NCBI GenBank assembly: GCA_022453515.1
Contig: JAJNNY010000089.1
Coordinates: 54,403-118,402, forward strand
DNA length: 64,000 nucleotides
Origin: Astrocystis sublimbata
Lineage: Eukaryota; Ascomycota; Sordariomycetes; Xylariales; Xylariaceae
Direction of reading: 5' to 3'
Shown here: piece by piece, positions 40,341 to 51,666 of the stretch
Numbering within the stretch: position 1 is the first letter of the stretch
How the letters are laid out: each line of letters opens with the position of its first letter
Position numbers and translations under genes: made by a program
The notes under the pieces: model-generated
Database searches by the model: none
What the model saw: only the letters and a program-made list of their open reading frames with translations
What the model was told of the DNA's origin: nothing

Positions 40341-40822
40341 ATCCCCGTACTTACGTATACAGTTCAATGCGAAATAGCCGCTAAGTCTACATGTTTGGGC
40401 AAATTAGGCTTGGCGCCCTATTACCTAGAGCGCTTATCGGTGGTACGTATGAAGGCAACTGACAGGGTGATCCGGGCCGTGCGGTGTGAGCGCCTTCTCA
40501 TACAGGTTTGGCATTGTAGGAAAAAATAGCTAGCTATACTATACATAATTCTATATACGAGCCAACAACGGCTTCGTAAAATAAAGCCCCACCTAAATCG
40601 CCGCTCGTATTTCCCCTTTCGGAGTGGCACACGCGTGAACCCATGTGGCCAAGCCGCTAGATCCGAGCTACTGGCTCTAGCGCTTATCGGTTCCGAACCG
40701 TCGGGACGGCTCGTTTAGTCGCAATTGGACGAGCCCGCGCGGCCTTGCATACCGACGTTTTCATGTGACTTGTAGTATTACTTGGCTTTCCCTTCCGAGC
40801 AGCTACGGAAGCCATAGTTTAA
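40341..40822. repeat. Flank of the C2H2/JmjC module, copy 2
   Basis: 40470-40745 aligns with 30780-31080 (see copy 1). No gene recognised. The rest is ordinary spacer. Confidence 0.55.
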
Positions 40823-41183
40823 CTATACCCTTCGACTCCCAGTAGAGCACTGCATTACGCTTACTATATTTTTTTTAGCCTCCGAGCCGGAAAGGGAGTC
40901 GCTACTGCGAGTTTTTTGGAATTGCCCTGTGGGGACCAGGCCATCTAGGACCAGGCTTGACTTGCCATCGTGGAAGACATCCTCTCTACGATCTTTGATC
41001 TGAACCCCATCGCTTGCTTCGGCTTTACGGTCTCTGCGTCTCCTTTGGCGGCAACAGCCCCGGTGGTGCCGGGGGTTTTTTGTCGTACAAGTTCGACATG
41101 TTAGGAAAGCAACGGATCCCGTAATAAACGCAGGCAAAAGTCCCACTACTGCAGCCAGGCCAACAATTGATCGCTTGTGAGGT
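40823..41183 (-). CDS. Possible small membrane protein of unknown function
   Basis: A GC-rich frame reads IVGLAAVVGLLPAFITGSVAFL (one membrane helix), then CRTCTTKN, an Arg-rich block and a polar tail ending GSRRV and TAG. Upstream the frame meets TGA before any ATG; ATG 41201-41199 lies in another frame, so a splice or frameshift would be needed. No family recognised and no paralogue here. The opposite strand carries no better frame. Confidence 0.3.
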
Positions 41184-42584
41184 CACTAGCCAATCGGCCA
41201 TCTTCTTATTCTGGGTCCTGTTTATAGATCGTAGTTCGCGCTTCTCGTTTCCGAGTGGTAGGTTTCGCCAATCAGGAGGTGAGAAATGGCCGACACAAGA
41301 CGTGTGGGTCCCGCCGCGGCATTAGTGTTACGCTAGTAGCTCTAGTATCGCTCCCCTCCGAGCTGCCGGGAACGCTAGCCCGATAGGGTCGTACTGTACG
41401 GGGAGATTAAGCACTTGGCTGGTGGCGCTGTTCTATACGGTACGCAACTGGTTTAGATTAGGCGGGACCTCGACCGTACGCTGATCGTAAAGTTGCAGTC
41501 CTAAATACGGAATCTAACGGGGACTTGGTTCATACGAAGTCCCGCTTTGCCCAGAGTATGTAATGGAACAGTTATGGCCAATCACCACCGTCCCGGCTGG
41601 GTGGTATCGCTGTTGATGGGTTATCAGAATGCTAAGGATTCCACAGCTGCTTTCTGATTAATTATTTGTAATTGTTACGGATCAACAGGAAGATGGCCAG
41701 GCAGGCAGGCCAAGTAGTAAGGAGAGGACCCAATAGCAAGCGCGGGGATGAACATGACGACAAGCCACTTCCAGTGTGGCGCGAGCACGGTAAGTTTTCA
41801 CCCGGAAATAGGAGGTCAAATGCTGCTGTTAGTTATTATAGCCGGCAGCCTCCCCGGGCGTGACTACAAACATATGTCCCCACACATCCAACTTCCGATT
41901 ATTCATAAGCTCAGGATACTTAATCCATCCATCGGCATGAGCGAGGGAAAAGTCAAATCGGTTATACCTGCAGTTTTATCGCTCTTTTCCAACGTTTCTT
42001 AGCCAATCATTTAATAATAATAATATGCTGTTGGTTTCTGTGCATCGTTACTGCCTCATTTTGACCAATCACACACCTGAAGCAAGGAGTTAAACAGGAG
42101 GGCGTAATTATACTAGCAGCCAACAATCTGTTACTATGACCTGCTAAATCGAGAAGGGATCGAGGAGCATATCCCGTTTTACGAATTCATAGCTACGTTT
42201 GACAAATAATGCGCGTAATAGGCTAAAAGGCCCTAGAAGGTTAGTATATATCGATCCCTATAGCTAAGACCTTCATTCGTTCTCGACCGGTAAAGAATGT
42301 GTTATTTTTACACCCCATATTTTGGTCGAACGCGTTATTAGAACAGCCTTTTGGCAGCCAGGAGTGTGAACAAAGCGTATAGCTCTAGGTTAGGTATTGT
42401 TATAGTATATTTTGGAGTGGTTGCTTAGCGTGTTTATTAGGTTCCATTAGGGCACTCAATATTCATACTCCCTTCTGTCTTCGCATTGCTCACGCCTCAG
42501 TCCACATATAAGTCAGCTATAACAAAGGAGTCAAAACACTAAATTCTAAAACAAACTTTCTAGACCGCTTCGAATCGCGTCCGT
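41184..42584. other. No gene recognised
   Basis: Frames at 41672-41863 and 41748-42002 (+) overlap in different phases and have no domain. The part 42200-42560 is TA-rich and precedes the 42.6 kb gene. Confidence 0.4.
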
Positions 42585-43295
42585 ATGGCCCAGCATTCTC
42601 AAAGTACGTCAATTCCTATTATGGATCCAAATGAGGCATCGCAATTCCGCTTTGTCCAGTGCTTCCCCTAACGCAACAAAAATTTAGGGACCTATTACAT
42701 TCCAACACGCTCAGGTCTACACTCTGATGACCCGCCTCGGGAGCTAGCACTAGACTTGGCATATGATTTGCATGTTAGCCTACTAGGCAAAACGGTTCAA
42801 AAGAAGGAGGAACTGGGCTATGGTGATGGCGGCACGGGTATTTCGAATGATTTTTACGCCGATTTGGAGAGCTACGTTAGGAAGGTGCTCGGCTATTATA
42901 TTCCAAGCCCAAATATAGTGGGAAAAAGCGATATTCGATGCCTGGCTCGAAACGTCGAACAATTTATATAGGCTATCTGTCAATACTACGTAGAACAAGG
43001 AACAGTTACTAAAACTAGCAATGTCTTTGGCACGTTTAACTGCTTGTCTGAAGGTAAGTTATATGCCTAAGAAGCTTATTGTTTTCTGTGACTTATCTCT
43101 CTAATTCTTATCTATGGCGTAGAAAATCCAGCCGCCGACATGTCGCAAAGTAACGTTGCAGATTCTAGCCGTACTGGCGCTCAAAGATGCGATACTACCG
43201 AGCTTTTTGTAGGCGACATGACGAATATAGCTCGAAGTCAAGGCTTAGGTCGTCGATGTCCGTACGCAAGCTTGACTTCGGATGGTGCTAGATAA
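42585..43295 (+). pseudogene. Unknown two-exon protein, paralogue of the 3.6 kb gene, two stops
   Basis: Exons 42585-43053 and 43123-43295 (69-bp intron, GTAAGT donor) join in phase to 214 codons. In-frame stops are TAA 42669-42671 and TAG 42969-42971, both CAA/CAG convertible. The region YVRKVLGYYIPSPN ... FI-stop-AICQYYVEQGTV matches HIREVLDWYEPSVV ... FIRSACRYY-stop-LQGTV of the gene at 3633. The second exon is polar with no motif. No signal peptide or membrane helix. Two diverged copies 39 kb apart in the same orientation point to an accessory gene family; function unknown. Confidence 0.65.
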
Positions 43296-44620
43296 TCTTG
43301 GATGCAATTTGACGATGGTTTTTCGGCCTGGGACGCGACAGGCGTATGGCGGTTATACGAGTAGCGGCGGCTGTACGTAGCTCCTTTGCCGCGGAATTCG
43401 AGGAGCAAGAATTATTGCAGTTTATATAATGAATAGGTTTAGGAATAAATGTTTGTATTTTATGAGGAGAGGTCTAGCTAAACTCTAGGGGTAAATATAA
43501 ATGATATATACTTTGGTTTTTTGGTTCGTGCTGTTGAACTATGAATACTTTAGGCTTGAAGTCGTTTAACCTACCCTTAGACGTCCCTTACACACCATCT
43601 TCTCGCACCTATATATGTATATCTAAGCCCCTCTAGCACTAGTGAAACATACTGTTAATAGATTCTGTGAGTTCGGTACCACTAGACTTGTCGATGCAGA
43701 AGGTGTTGAACCACAAGTGCCGTAGACCATCTCGCCTGGCCTGTTGGCCGTAAAAGTAAATCTCTTTTGTACCCGATGTGTTAGCCGATTCCTTGTTTTA
43801 GGTCTTAATAGGTGACCCCATCCGTGCCCCGGGCGTGAGAGAGTATGGCATACGGCGGAACGTGGGCGCCTGGCGGGTAGTCTGTGGGGCTGTCCGAGCC
43901 TGTGTCCTTGCAAATTAAAAGCCGCAGGGCCGAGATTAGGAATCGCCCGGAATACAAGAAAGAAACAGTGCTGCGTTATTAGAATATCGATCAAGAATTG
44001 ATATAAAAAGCTGCTCAAAGCTTGTATACGCCGTAGGGACTACGAGATATAATAGCGAAAAGAAGGGCTATACAAGAAAAGGCTTATCTATATTCACTGT
44101 TCACTACGTGGCTGTAGCTCTAACTACGGCCAAATACCGATATAGCCTGAGTAGTTATAAACGGTCTATTAGTAAGCCCGGACATAATGCTCGAACTCTT
44201 TAAAAAGAAAGAGAAACCTTTACTAAAAACTCTTTTTGATTAATTTATACGATTTCTACATAAAATAGTCAAGCTATTCAAGCTGGCGCATAAAAGGCAC
44301 TAAAAAAAGCGTTATTAACTTGTGGCACATTATCGACCTCTATATAATATTACAGAATAGATCGAATTATTGCTTTACGATAGTCGTGGATTCCTCTCTG
44401 TTTGTTCGGGCTCGTATCCGTATGCACATAACGGAACCTTGATCATCTTAACAAGGCTCTAATCTGCCATAATGTGGTTAGCTGGTAGGAAAGGGAGAAA
44501 GCGAAGGAAGAGGCGCTATTAGCATAAAAATAAAAGAAGAGAATCCTTTGTACTAGCAAACAGATGCGTCGTTTCACTTCGTAACAGCGGCTCGTTTAGC
44601 ATCACTAGCAGATTATAAAC
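43296..44620. other. Decayed DNA, no confident gene
   Basis: The minus frame 43623-44018 reads PTRLPARRPR-like low-complexity protein without a domain. 44040-44620 is TA-rich and stop-filled. Confidence 0.4.
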
Positions 44621-44911
44621 CATAATCTAGGATTTAGGTTTTTGTTAAAAAGACCTGGTTCTTAGTATAAATAGTAATTATCCCTTAATCCAGTAATTAG
44701 TAACGCAACGATACGTCTACATATATTATACCGCGCTCGCCTATACAACAATAACGCTTTATATAAAAATAAAATATCCTTACCAACTACGCTAAAAACG
44801 TCTTATCATATAACACTCTTTGGTCCTTTAAAAAAGCAGTCTTGCTTTAGGTTCTTTACTAATAATATTAGTTGGAATATCCGCTAAAGAAATACTTCTA
44901 TACAACAAAAA

Positions 44912-45799
44912 ATGGCTTCCTAAAAGGCTGTACAATTAAACATGCAGAATCTAAAGCGTTATAAGGAATCGAATGGAGCATACATAGAGGGCTTTACTAA
45001 TAAGCTAATTTCGAAGTTAGACAAGCTTATCAATAAAGAGAACTTCCCTATAGGAAAGAAAGAAAAAGAAACGGCTTATCTAGTTAAATAGGCCTTATCT
45101 GAGGCAGGAGTTAACAAATCTTTACAAAAATTTGAAGTTTATGCTGCATCTAAGCTTTTTTTTAAATCAGTATAGGAAAAGGAAGCCGAAGAGAAGGAAA
45201 ACAAAGAGAAGGAAGCCAAGGGCGAAACGCTAGAAATAGATCCAGAATGGGACTATATAATACTACAATATAACCCCGATGTTAATAAAGATATTAAAGG
45301 CATGTAGCCTATTAAGGGTAAAATATACTTGATTATCTGGCGCTATTTAAATGTTTGTCTTCCGAGTTTTAGAGATCTAGACAAAGAAAGGCATGTCTTG
45401 ATTCTATATATATACTATCTAACCGAAATAGCACGATTTTTAAAAACGACTAAAGGTAGAAAAAAAAAGATTAGAAAAGGTAAAGATTAAAAAACTCTTT
45501 TTGGTTATAGGAGGTAAGATATTATAATCCTTAACTATATAAGCGAAATATAAGCTTATAACGATAGGTACCTTTAGATGTATGCTATAGGCTTTATAAT
45601 AAGCCAAAGGGGAAAAGGTATTATGGTGTGGTCTCGGGGTGTATTTGCAAGCAAGTATAATAAAAAAGGAGAGATCGATAGGGAGGTGAACAAACTTCGA
45701 AAAGAGGTCGGGCAAGCGGTAATATTCGCTGGAGACGTGTCGGAGATCCCTGATATATTAAGGGACCCATATTATCTACTCCGGTTGCTTCGTTTATAG
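44912..45799 (+). pseudogene. Repeated gene family R, copy A (decayed)
   Basis: From ATG 44912 the plus strand can be aligned along its length with the minus-strand copy B (48929-47415): RYKESNGAYIEG / RYIKSEGTLAKN, LDKLINKENFP / LDKFVNKENFP, LIIWRYLNVCLPSFRD / LIIWKYLDVCLPSLRD, KERHVLI in both, and GIMVWSRGVFASKYNKKG / GIMPWSRGTFAGKFNKRG. Copy A has many TAA/TAG codons and a Lys/Glu-rich stretch where B has a Ser/Thr-rich one. Similarity continues at least 280 bp upstream, through ccttaatccagtaa. I do not recognise the family; no transposase or nuclease motif is visible. Confidence 0.65.
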
Positions 45800-47414
45800 A
45801 ATTTTTGTTTAGAACATCTCGAGGTAACCTTTAAGAAACTCACTTTGAATGTGGTCCATATTTTTGAGCTTGGTAATGTTATTGATATATCAAATCAGAG
45901 ACAGCTATTCATAGATAGATCAAACATAGTAGAAATATCTATATTATATTATAGGGATACTTCCTCTAGAATGTATTCCATACGTCCTTTATCAGCTAGA
46001 GAAGGTGTCGTTATTGTTTCGCATAAGTCTCAAAAAAGTCGGCAGAATTGGTTTATCCGGCCATAAAGCAATAAGCTACTAATAAGATACTATCAGTAAT
46101 GCCCGATTGGTATATCCCAGGAATGGTTTCTCTTAAGGATGGAAAGGCTTTTTATAAATTAATAGAGCGAAGTTAAAGCGTTTATTGTGCTATTAGTATG
46201 GTTATGGACTTTAAGTGAGACAAACCTTTAAATTATAAGCCTCTCGGTTTTATTAGCTTTAAAAAAAAAACGGAAATAGGGTATATATATAAGAAGGAAA
46301 GCGAAACTGATTTTAAAACGGAATTATAACCTATTATATAAGGCTTTTAACGTTATATAACATAAATAATAATAAAACGAAAAAGGAACCCTAACATATA
46401 GTATATATATCCTAATTATCTCGAATATTGTTACCTTCGAGATTCTGACCCTTTTGCTGGGTGCTCGAGTTAGAGCAGGTCTGGTTTAATGGTAGGATAG
46501 CTAGAGTTGCCGTAATACCGGTCTCCTAACTAGCCACCTGTCTATCGGTTAAAACCAAAAAAGTAAAATATAAAACAAAAAGTATTAAATTATAAATAAT
46601 AAACATAATTACAAGATGGTTCGACTTTATTATTAATGTTTAATCAATTGATATATTTCGGCTTATATATAATTAGTATAATAAACCTGCCTTATATTAC
46701 TAGAGAAGTTATAGCAGTAATATGGAGCATTTTTGTAACAAACCTGCCATACATCACCTGAGAGGTATGGGTAGCACGTCGGGGGGGGGTCTTGATTTGC
46801 AGGTAACAGTAGAGCGATCAACAGGTGTTCGTTAGGGAGGCTTTCAGGGGCTCCCACCACTAGTCGGAGATAGAAGTCTGAATAGTAGTTATATTTATAG
46901 AATAAAGGTAAATTGATAGCTAAGGAACTAAAAATGAGTAACTAGATACAGGAGAAGGGTAAACATTATATAGATATAGGAAATATAAGTAGTAAGCAAA
47001 GGACCTATATGATCTATGCGATCTTTCAGATCATATAGATCAGTTAGATCATGAAGAGAGTGATCTGAGAGTTTGGAGTAATTTAATAGATTATATAGTT
47101 TCGTTAGATTACTGACCATTATGGTCACGTGATAGGAAAGAGGAGAGGGTAGAAAGGAAAACTGGGGCCTAAGCAGAATTGAAATGTGGCCCATAGTTCG
47201 TCCGTCCTTTTGGATCCGTAATAGATTCCTGGTCCGTTCCGACTGTGGCTTATCTCGTGGTCTAGCAGGGCACCTATAGTGGTTTAACCGAATCCGGTTT
47301 CCTAAATGGCCGCCTTTGTATTAGTTCGGAACAAACGGAAAAGGGATAAAAACAAAAAGAATATAATAATAAAAAGGAATGTAATAATAAGTGAATAGGA
47401 TTCTATTTCGATGT
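45800..47414. other. TA-rich DNA with dispersed repeats between the inverted pair
   Basis: 45845-46066 is an open plus frame directly after copy A and may be its continuation (MNVVHIFELGNVIDIS). 46826-46890 is a copy of the cgttagggaggctttc repeat. 47160-47340 resembles 58190-58360 (tgtggcttatctcgtggtc / cgtggcttgtctcctggtc and the following 80 bp). Confidence 0.4.
46405..46520 (+). repeat. Dispersed repeat with tRNA-like A box, copy 2
   Basis: Nearly identical to 24525-24640 in the same orientation, including the tctcgaa/ttcgaga hairpin and ggtttaatggtaggatag. After gccgtaata this copy continues into ccggtctcctaactagcc, unlike copy 1, so the shared unit ends there. Confidence 0.5.
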
Positions 47415-48929
47415 TTAATAACCAAGATACTTTAGAGTGATTATAATTGGCTTTTGGCCAACCTCTTCCCGAAGTTTGTTAATCTCTGTATTAATTATCC
47501 CTCTTTTGTTAAACTTGCCAGCAAATGTACCCCGAGACCATGGCATAATACCGTCCTTTTTTTCGGTGAATTTATATCCTATAGTATATGTTTGAGGATA
47601 TTTATCCTTATAGAATTGTACCTCGCTTATATAGTATAGGATTGTAATATGTTCTCTTCTGCAACCTTTAAGACTCTTGCGATCTGCACCTTTCTTGAAT
47701 TGTTTTATTTTACCCTTTTCTGTTGCTAAAAATCTGTTTGTCTCGTCTTCATAATCCGCATATGGAATCAAGACATGTCTTTCCTTTTTTTTATCTCTAA
47801 GGCTCGGAAGACAAACGTCTAAATACTTCCAGATAATCAAGTGTATTGTGCTATTGATAGGCTGCCTGTTTTGGATATCTCCTTTGGCATCGGGGTCGTG
47901 TGATAGTGTGATATAATTCCATTCTGGAGTTGCTGTTGCTTTGGAGAAGCCAACCTTTTCTCTATCCTTTTGGGGGTTTTCGCTAATAATACTTTGAGCC
48001 CTGGTCCCAAAGGGGTGACCCTAGCCACTTCCAAGTTCGGGAGAACCCCAGCGATTTCCAAGTTCGGGAGAACCTAAGCGACCTCTAAGTCCGGGAGAAC
48101 CCCAGCGATTTCTAAGTCCGGGAGAAGCGCGGTACAGGATAATTCGGGGGTGCAATTTGCGGTATTTATCGAAAGTCTTCTTCAGGTCCCGGTTACCGTA
48201 AAAGTCCTTCTCCATATCCTGTATTACTTCTGGGCATGCCCGAACCTAGGTATATACAAAACTCAAGAGGTCTGCAGGAGTTGTATTTCCGTTATTGTTC
48301 TGATATTGCATCTCTAGGCGAAATCCAACGTTTACGAAATCGTACCTGAAATATTGGCACTCGTTTGCCAAAGCCTTCTAAGCAGGTAAAGATGTTTTTT
48401 CTCCTACTATTCGGCTAAAATTGGGCCAGAGCTCATGGTACGGTAGGTTCTCAAATTCGCCAACCGTGCCCCGCTCTACCGTAAATCGAGGCTCGCTGCT
48501 AGCTTTTGTAGAACCGGAAGCATTAGAACCAGAAGTATTAGAGCTAGAAGTCGTAGAACCAGAGGCATTGGTACTGGTGGTATTAGAACTAGAGATATCA
48601 GAACCGGAAGTCGTAGGACCGGAAGTCGTAGAACCAGAGGCATTGGTGCTGGTGGCCGCGTCTTCCGCTGCTTTGGTCTTAGATTTAATATATATCTTGA
48701 ATCTATTTATAGTATTTTTGACCAGGTCCTCCCTGGTGTTCTAGTTATTTGGATATGGATCTTCCCTATTTTTTGGGGGGAAGTTTTCCTTATTAACGAA
48801 TTTGTCTAATTCCGTAGGTAGTCTATCCTTTATTAAGTTTTTCGCAAGCGTTCCTTCTGATTTGATATAACGCCTTAGTTGCCTAATGTTTTGCTGTGAA
48901 GTTGATTCCTAAGGAACCTTAGGAGACAT
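47415..48929 (-). pseudogene. Repeated gene family R, copy B: 505 codons with five TAG
   Basis: A single frame from ATG 48929 to the stop at 47415 is interrupted by five TAG codons and no other stop type. It has conserved N- and C-terminal parts (see copy A), a central Ser/Thr/Gly/Asn-rich repeat (ASGSTTSG, near 48500-48650), and a second repeat of GSPGLRGR/GSPELGNR about ten residues long (48010-48120). The C-terminal part (CRREHITILYYISEV to LREEVGQKP) is the best conserved. The plus-strand Glu/Val-rich frame over 48421-48744 is the shadow of the Ser/Thr repeat. Function unknown; its repetition and flanks suggest a duplicated or mobile unit. Confidence 0.65.
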
Positions 48930-49365
48930 TCTTGTTTGTTGTTCAAAAGTGCTGCCTTAATGGCTATTTTAAGTGAGATACTAATAAAGTGGGAATTTTA
49001 AACAAGATCGCTTTTTTAAGTAAATAGTACTATATAATAAAACACTTTCAGCTTGGTCGGTAAAGATATTTTATATTTATATAAATTACTATTATTATAC
49101 AGTTAGGCGCAGTATAATATGCATAGGCGTATTGTTGTGTTACCAATTTACTGGATTAAGGAATGGCGTTTTACCTAAAACCAAGCCTTTCTAATAACAG
49201 CCTGAATCCTGGATCGAGGTCTATGGTAATGCTACGCGAGGCAATTATTGCGAGGCGAAACAACCAAACAACCATATCTACGTACAAGGGATCTTTTCTT
49301 TAATCTTTATACCGATAGCGCCTCTTTCTTATACTTACTCCTTATCGCACCGAGCTAACCATATT

Positions 49366-51666
49366 ATGGCAGATCACGGCCTTGTTGGGATTATTAAGGT
49401 TCTATTGTGCGTATTTATATACGAGCCTAAATATGGCAGGGAAGAGTCTCCGGCTATTGTAAAACGATTATCCGATCTATTCCGTAAAACGCGTTGCCGA
49501 CCTGGCCTGTGGGAGAACCACGTAAAAGGACGCATTGATAGTCAGATCTTAGAGGGTATACTAGTAACCCTCAACTTTACGCCAGATCAATTGCATTCCA
49601 CCATACATCAAGGAAACTATCCACTAGTCCATCTCAGACAAGAAATCGTCTGTCTAGATGGAAGGCATAGGTTAGCCGCGGCGAGGAAGGTGTTCGGCGA
49701 CAGAGTATGGTGGCCGGTAAAGCTCTACTCCGCCCCTCTCAGTACGTACTATCTTTGCATAGGAGCAGCTCGGTCAATACTAAGAGGCGTAACAGGGCCA
49801 AGTTCGTTTCACCAGACAACATATGCGGATGGGGAAATATATCGCTACTTAAGGCTCTGTCAACGTGCAAACTAAGACCTGCTAGCCAGGGAGTGGATGG
49901 CGCAATTATCGCCGAGCAAACAGGCTATCCTCCGTCTCCTGTTTAAGAACACAGAAATCGTAGAAGCGTTAGACAAACTCCTGCCTTTCCCAGGGATCTG
50001 GGACGGCTTAAGGATTGGCAATATCCATAAATACCTCGCTCTCCATTTCGACGAGCAGCTTCTGAATTACTTAGACGCTATACATACCGTCTGGCTGAAG
50101 ATAACAGAGGGAATTAGCCCAGAGGATATTAATAGTGCTTCGGTGCGTTGCTTAGAGGCCCGCGCACCGTCCATTACAGCAGACCGGAAATTTATCCAGC
50201 ACATGTTCGACCGCAATCGAATCCTTATAAGCGTCACAGATCCCGAGAGCCGGGCCCGGCTCCTCCAAAGGATATTATCCATAGACGGCGTTATACCCAG
50301 CATTGGGACGTTTGAGAAATGGATGAAGTATTTTGAACTAGGCGCGAGAACATTAAGGCGAGAGCTTCTAGGAGACGGAGAAAAGGCCGACCGTCACGTT
50401 TCAGTGTTCGAAAGGCTCGAATGGCAACGTCCAGCGACGCCTACCGTCGAGGTGGCCGAGGGGATTTTTCAGACGTCGACCATAGCTGCGAAAAACACGG
50501 CTTTCCAAGAGCTTTTCCTATTCGCTGTCAGGCATTTCCCTTTCTTATGCGACCAATCGCCGCTCCAAGATGTCAGGGGCGAAGGCTTCACAGCTAGCCG
50601 TAGCGACGTATACTGCCTTCATCTCTGCGCTAGGGCCAGGCATCTAGGGTTCAAGTCGATCAAGATTGACGAAATGGCAGGCCGGCTATCCGAGCTACCC
50701 CCTCTTGTCATAGACTCCATTCAGACGAGCCAACGGGCTACGACGTGGCGATGTGGCAGGCCATCCGTTAGCACGTTCTTCGAACTGCGCCCGGTTGCAT
50801 TCCTTCCTACGTTAGACGCTATAAATACGACCAGCACACTCACGCCGGGATTCGTATTAAAACGCTTCATAGATACGTTCTTTGGCGAGTCTGAATATAT
50901 GTTAGACATGGCAAGTCCACTAGAGGAGATTCGCAGGTTGTCGGATAACATCCTTATAGCAGATCCCGGGCCACCGCCGAAATCCTTTAACTGGGATGCT
51001 ATCCAAATGGATTTCCAACCGTCCATATCAGACCTTCGTGGTATATTTCGAAGGAATGGCGGTAGGCTTAAAAAGAGAGCCAAAAAGAATAGGGAAACCG
51101 AAAGCAATATAACGAACCGCAAGGCTCGGGTGATAGCTCAATATATTCCTGTCCAACAAGAGCTCGAGTTACAGGTCCCTGATCGGCTAGCCATACGTTT
51201 ACCGGTTTCTATCCCGACGCTAGAAGATCGGGCCACGGCAGATCCTATCGAGAATGTAACTCAACTTAATCTAGCCGAGAACGTCAGCCATAGTGGTTTT
51301 CGCCCAGGAATAGCACTCCCATACCACAACCCTCCAGAGCCTGTGGCATTTGTTGAGCCCGACATATTTAATATACGGGAGAGTGAGGGCGTAAAGTCGA
51401 AGAATTATCTGGTAAAGACCTATAAAGAAAGAAAAAAGCTAGGTAAACTTCGGAGGAAACCGCCCAAGGGGCGAATATCTTCTATAAAAGCGCAACCCAA
51501 ATCTAATTTTTCAAGCTTTACTTTCCGGCCACGTCAGAAGCTAGCTTTATCCCTATCGGCCCCGGAAAGAACCGAAACCTCGCCGATATCTCGTTTGGAG
51601 GAGAAAGATATCGGCGCGAATAAATTGAAAAGAACACGCGCGGATTCATTAGCCGAGGGTCTTTAG
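49366..51666 (+). pseudogene. DUF3723-family protein, full length but for one TAA
   Basis: The two long frames here are one: ATG 49366 to TAA 49873-49875 (codon 170), then 49876-51666 in the same frame, 766 codons. The N-terminal part has the ParB-like motif CLDGRHRLAAA (C96, D98-R102) followed by WWPVKLY, then DGEIYRYLRLCQ, LLPFPGIWDGLRIG and the long helical DUF3723 core. The C-terminal 200 residues are basic and disordered (RRNGGRLKKRAKK, RKKLGKLRRKPPKG). The TAA sits in RAN-stop-DLLAREW, where family members have Gln or similar, so CAA to TAA is likely. DUF3723 proteins have no proven biochemical role but are one of the gene families repeatedly carried by Starship elements. Confidence 0.88.

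Noticed and set aside
48421..48744. Plus-strand Glu/Val/Leu repeat protein
   Set aside because: Shadow of the Ser/Thr/Gly repeat in copy B on the minus strand, which is supported by alignment to copy A.
35933..51666. A Starship captain (DUF3435 tyrosine recombinase) within the window
   Set aside because: I looked for long frames or spliced remains with recombinase-like R...H-x-x-R...Y order and found none that I could support.
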